26,170 bases of DNA from Comamonadaceae bacterium. GTDB lineage: Bacteria; Pseudomonadota; Gammaproteobacteria; Burkholderiales; Burkholderiaceae_C. The DNA lies in NCBI GenBank assembly GCA_947374705.1, contig CANCDA010000012.1, positions 1 to 26,170 of the forward strand, given 5' to 3'. The first letter of the stretch is position 1. Every line of letters starts with the position of its first letter. The notes under the pieces were generated by a model. The model was not told the DNA's origin. It did not search any database and worked only from the letters and a program-made list of their open reading frames with translations. Shown here in pieces: positions 24,528-26,170 of the stretch. The position numbers and the translations under genes were made by a program.

Positions 24528-25308
24528 GGGGCGGGTTCAAGAGTTCATCCACCACAAACATCACGTCGCGCGGCAGGGGCAGCAGGTGCTGACCATTATC
24601 GACCGTTAGCGTCACACCCGTGATGCAAGGGTTCTCTGCCAAAAACAGGCAAGTGGCGGCCACCTGTGACGGGTCAGTGGCTTTGCGCAGCAGGTTGATG
24701 CGGCTGGCTTGGTCGAAGTTGGCCTGGGTTTGCGGGCCGCTCGGGTACATCAGCCCTGGTGCCACACCACACACCCGCAGTTGAGGGGCCAGCGCTTGCG
24801 CCTGGAGTTCGACGGTGCGCTCAAGCGCCAGTTTGGAGACGGTGTAAGAAAAATAATCAGGGTTCAGGTTGAACACCTTCTGATCCAACACGTGAATGAT
24901 GCTGCGGTCTTCGGCGGGTTGATCCGCCAGGATGCTTTGGCTCATCAGGCTGGACAGCGCCAGCGGTGCGAGCAGGTTGACCTCCAGCAGATCTCGCGTG
25001 GCGTCCAGATTCAGTTGCCCCGCGCTGTCGGGCTCAAAGCGGGCCGCGTTGTTCACCAGACAGTGCAGCGGCCCCGCTTGGGTGCTGATGGTCTGCATCA
25101 TGCGCTGGCGTTGTGCTTCATCGGCCATGTCAGCTTGAATTACATGCGCCTGAGCACCTTGTTGCTTGAGTTCAGCGCACAGGGTCAGGGCCGCTTCGGC
25201 TGAATGCTGGTAGTGACACCAAACCTCCCAGCCTGCGTGAGCAAACTGCCGACAAATGAGCGCACCGAGACGATGCGCCCCGCCAGTGACGAGTACCCGG
25301 CGAGTCAT
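24517..25308 (-). CDS. SDR oxidoreductase, pteridine-reductase/FolM-like
   Basis: A 263-residue short-chain dehydrogenase. I start at ATG 25308, with GAGG eight bases upstream; a GTG at 25329 would add seven residues. TGGAHRLG (8-15) is the NADPH-binding turn in the PTR1/FolM form (TGAAKRLG), NNAAR is at 86-90, and the active site is D142, Y155 and K159. The Asp replacing the usual Ser with a 13-residue gap to Tyr is the pattern of pteridine reductase PTR1. It probably reduces dihydrobiopterin/dihydromonapterin or dihydrofolate-like pterins. The two FolB-type genes directly downstream support a pterin role. Confidence 0.88.
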   Translation of the reverse strand: MTRRVLVTGGAHRLGALICRQFAHAGWEVWCHYQHSAEAALTLCAELKQQGAQAHVIQADMADEAQRQRMMQTISTQAGPLHCLVNNAARFEPDSAGQLNLDATRDLLEVNLLAPLALSSLMSQSILADQPAEDRSIIHVLDQKVFNLNPDYFSYTVSKLALERTVELQAQALAPQLRVCGVAPGLMYPSGPQTQANFDQASRINLLRKATDPSQVAATCLFLAENPCITGVTLTVDNGQHLLPLPRDVMFVVDELLNPPHDA

Positions 25309-25370
25309 GAGTGGCCTCGAATCAGCCACATAATCACCGACTGTCTGATTGACTTCTTACCCATAGCCTT

Positions 25371-26170
25371 ATGTCCCGTGTGCCTGCCGAAGATATTTCG
25401 GCCCAACTTAGCCAAATTATCGTAGATGCCACCCAATCAGCGGGCGGCTGGCTCCCCTTCGACGCATTCATGGCCCAAGCCCTGTACACCCCCGGCCTGG
25501 GTTACTACGCCAATGACTCGCGCAAGCTCGGCAGCATGCCCGCCTCGGGCAGTGATTTTGTGACCGCCCCCGAGATGACGCCTTTGTTTGGCCGCACGCT
25601 GGCGCTACAAGTGGCGCAGGCTTTGCGAGTGACGCAAACGACTGAGGTGTGGGAGTTTGGCGCGGGCTCGGGTGCGCTGGCGCTGCAAGTGCTGGAGGCC
25701 TTGGGCGATCAGGTTGAGCGCTACACCATTGTTGACCTTTCGGGCTCCCTGCGCCTAAGGCAACAGCAACTGCTGCACAAGTTTGGCGACAAGGTGCGCT
25801 GGGTGGATGCATTGCCCACTGAGATGCGCGGCGTGGTGCTGGGCAATGAGGTGCTGGACGCCATGCCGGTCAAGCTGCTGGCGCGCACCCAGGGCGTGTG
25901 GCATGAGCGCGGGGTGACTGTTCTCGATGTGAGCGGTGACTCCGTTCGGGCTGAGCCTGTCGAAGCCTTCCCCTCATTCAACTGGCAAGACCGCGTGACC
26001 GACCTACGCCCCCCGCTTGAAATAGAAGGCCCGCACGACTACCTGACCGAAATCCACCCCCAGGCTGAGGCCTTCATCCGCACCCTGGCCGACCACCTGG
26101 TTCAAGGTGCCGCCTTCTTCATCGACTACGGCTTCCCCGAGAGTGAGTACTACCACCCGCAGCGCCACAT
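25371..26170 (+). CDS. MidA/NDUFAF7-type SAM-dependent methyltransferase, 3' part missing
   Basis: The plus-strand frame opens at ATG 25371 and is open to the right edge (266 codons seen). GGWLPFDAFMAQALYTPGLG (25-44), the SAM loop WEFGAGSGALA (94-104), GNEVLDAMPV (158-167) and YLTEIHPQAEAF (224-235) identify the COG1565/MidA family, homologous to the human complex I assembly factor NDUFAF7, an arginine methyltransferase. The bacterial substrate is uncertain. Residues 191-199 (SVRAEPVEA) are encoded by a repeat-like sequence and seem inserted into a variable part of the family. It is divergent from the SDR gene, with 62 bases between the two starts. Confidence 0.92.
   Translation, partial: MSRVPAEDISAQLSQIIVDATQSAGGWLPFDAFMAQALYTPGLGYYANDSRKLGSMPASGSDFVTAPEMTPLFGRTLALQVAQALRVTQTTEVWEFGAGSGALALQVLEALGDQVERYTIVDLSGSLRLRQQQLLHKFGDKVRWVDALPTEMRGVVLGNEVLDAMPVKLLARTQGVWHERGVTVLDVSGDSVRAEPVEAFPSFNWQDRVTDLRPPLEIEGPHDYLTEIHPQAEAFIRTLADHLVQGAAFFIDYGFPESEYYHPQRH
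25942..25967 (+). repeat. Short dispersed-repeat-like element inside the methyltransferase gene
   Basis: The core GTTCGGGCTGAGCCTGTCGA is a sequence I recognise as a short interspersed repeat of many Comamonadaceae and other proteobacterial genomes, usually found between genes. Here it lies in frame, encoding SVRAEPVEA. Only one clear copy is present in this window, so the repeat status rests on general knowledge, not on the window itself. Confidence 0.6.

Noticed and set aside
25343..25349. Another GTCTGAT between the SDR and methyltransferase genes
   Set aside because: It is a single 7-base match with no inverted partner, and a few are expected by chance in a window of this size.

Overview
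The window looks like chromosomal DNA of a betaproteobacterium, most likely Burkholderiales of the Comamonadaceae type. The evidence is a Bug/TctC-family binding protein, DUF3422 and DUF3297 proteins, a tandem pair of dihydroneopterin aldolases beside a pteridine-reductase-like SDR, and GC-rich housekeeping genes. No tRNA, rRNA, CRISPR array or transposase was seen. No stretch over 300 bases lacks a gene.

Region 1 (15825 down to 1, all minus strand, running off the left edge) is one apparent exopolysaccharide operon of at least 13 genes with short gaps and several overlaps. In transcription order it encodes: an outer-membrane TPR/beta-barrel protein, a GT2 polysaccharide synthase with all catalytic motifs, a 75-residue single-TM protein, a membrane-anchored polysaccharide deacetylase, BcsD, a BcsP-like protein, BcsQ, a BcsA homologue whose catalytic and PilZ motifs are eroded, BcsB, a periplasmic TPR protein in the usual bcsC slot, a second BcsQ, an AlgI-like MBOAT acyltransferase, and an AlgJ/AlgX-like SGNH protein cut by the window end. 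The first four genes resemble a pgaABCD set, the middle block is a type-I-like bcs operon (D-P-Q-A-B), and the last genes are an Alg/Wss-type O-acetylation set. My reading is that the GT2 makes the polymer, the deacetylase and O-acetylation proteins modify it, and the Bcs proteins serve as assembly or export scaffold around a pseudo-synthase. This hybrid is the most interesting content of the window.

Region 2 (16938 to 15985, back to 21347, minus strand) holds a DsrE-like periplasmic protein, then the tight series DUF3422 protein, Bug-type solute-binding protein, gamma-glutamyltransferase-family enzyme and EamA/DMT transporter. The region between the transporter and the polysaccharide operon (15826-15984) holds a palindrome that may be regulatory.

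Region 3 (21468 to 26170) is housekeeping: a DUF3297 protein (plus strand), then on the minus strand the operon SDR (pteridine-reductase-like), FolB paralogue, FolB and TtcA, followed by a DUF4136-like lipoprotein and ArfB. A MidA/NDUFAF7-type methyltransferase starts divergently at 25371 and runs off the right edge. It carries an in-frame copy of what looks like a dispersed short repeat.
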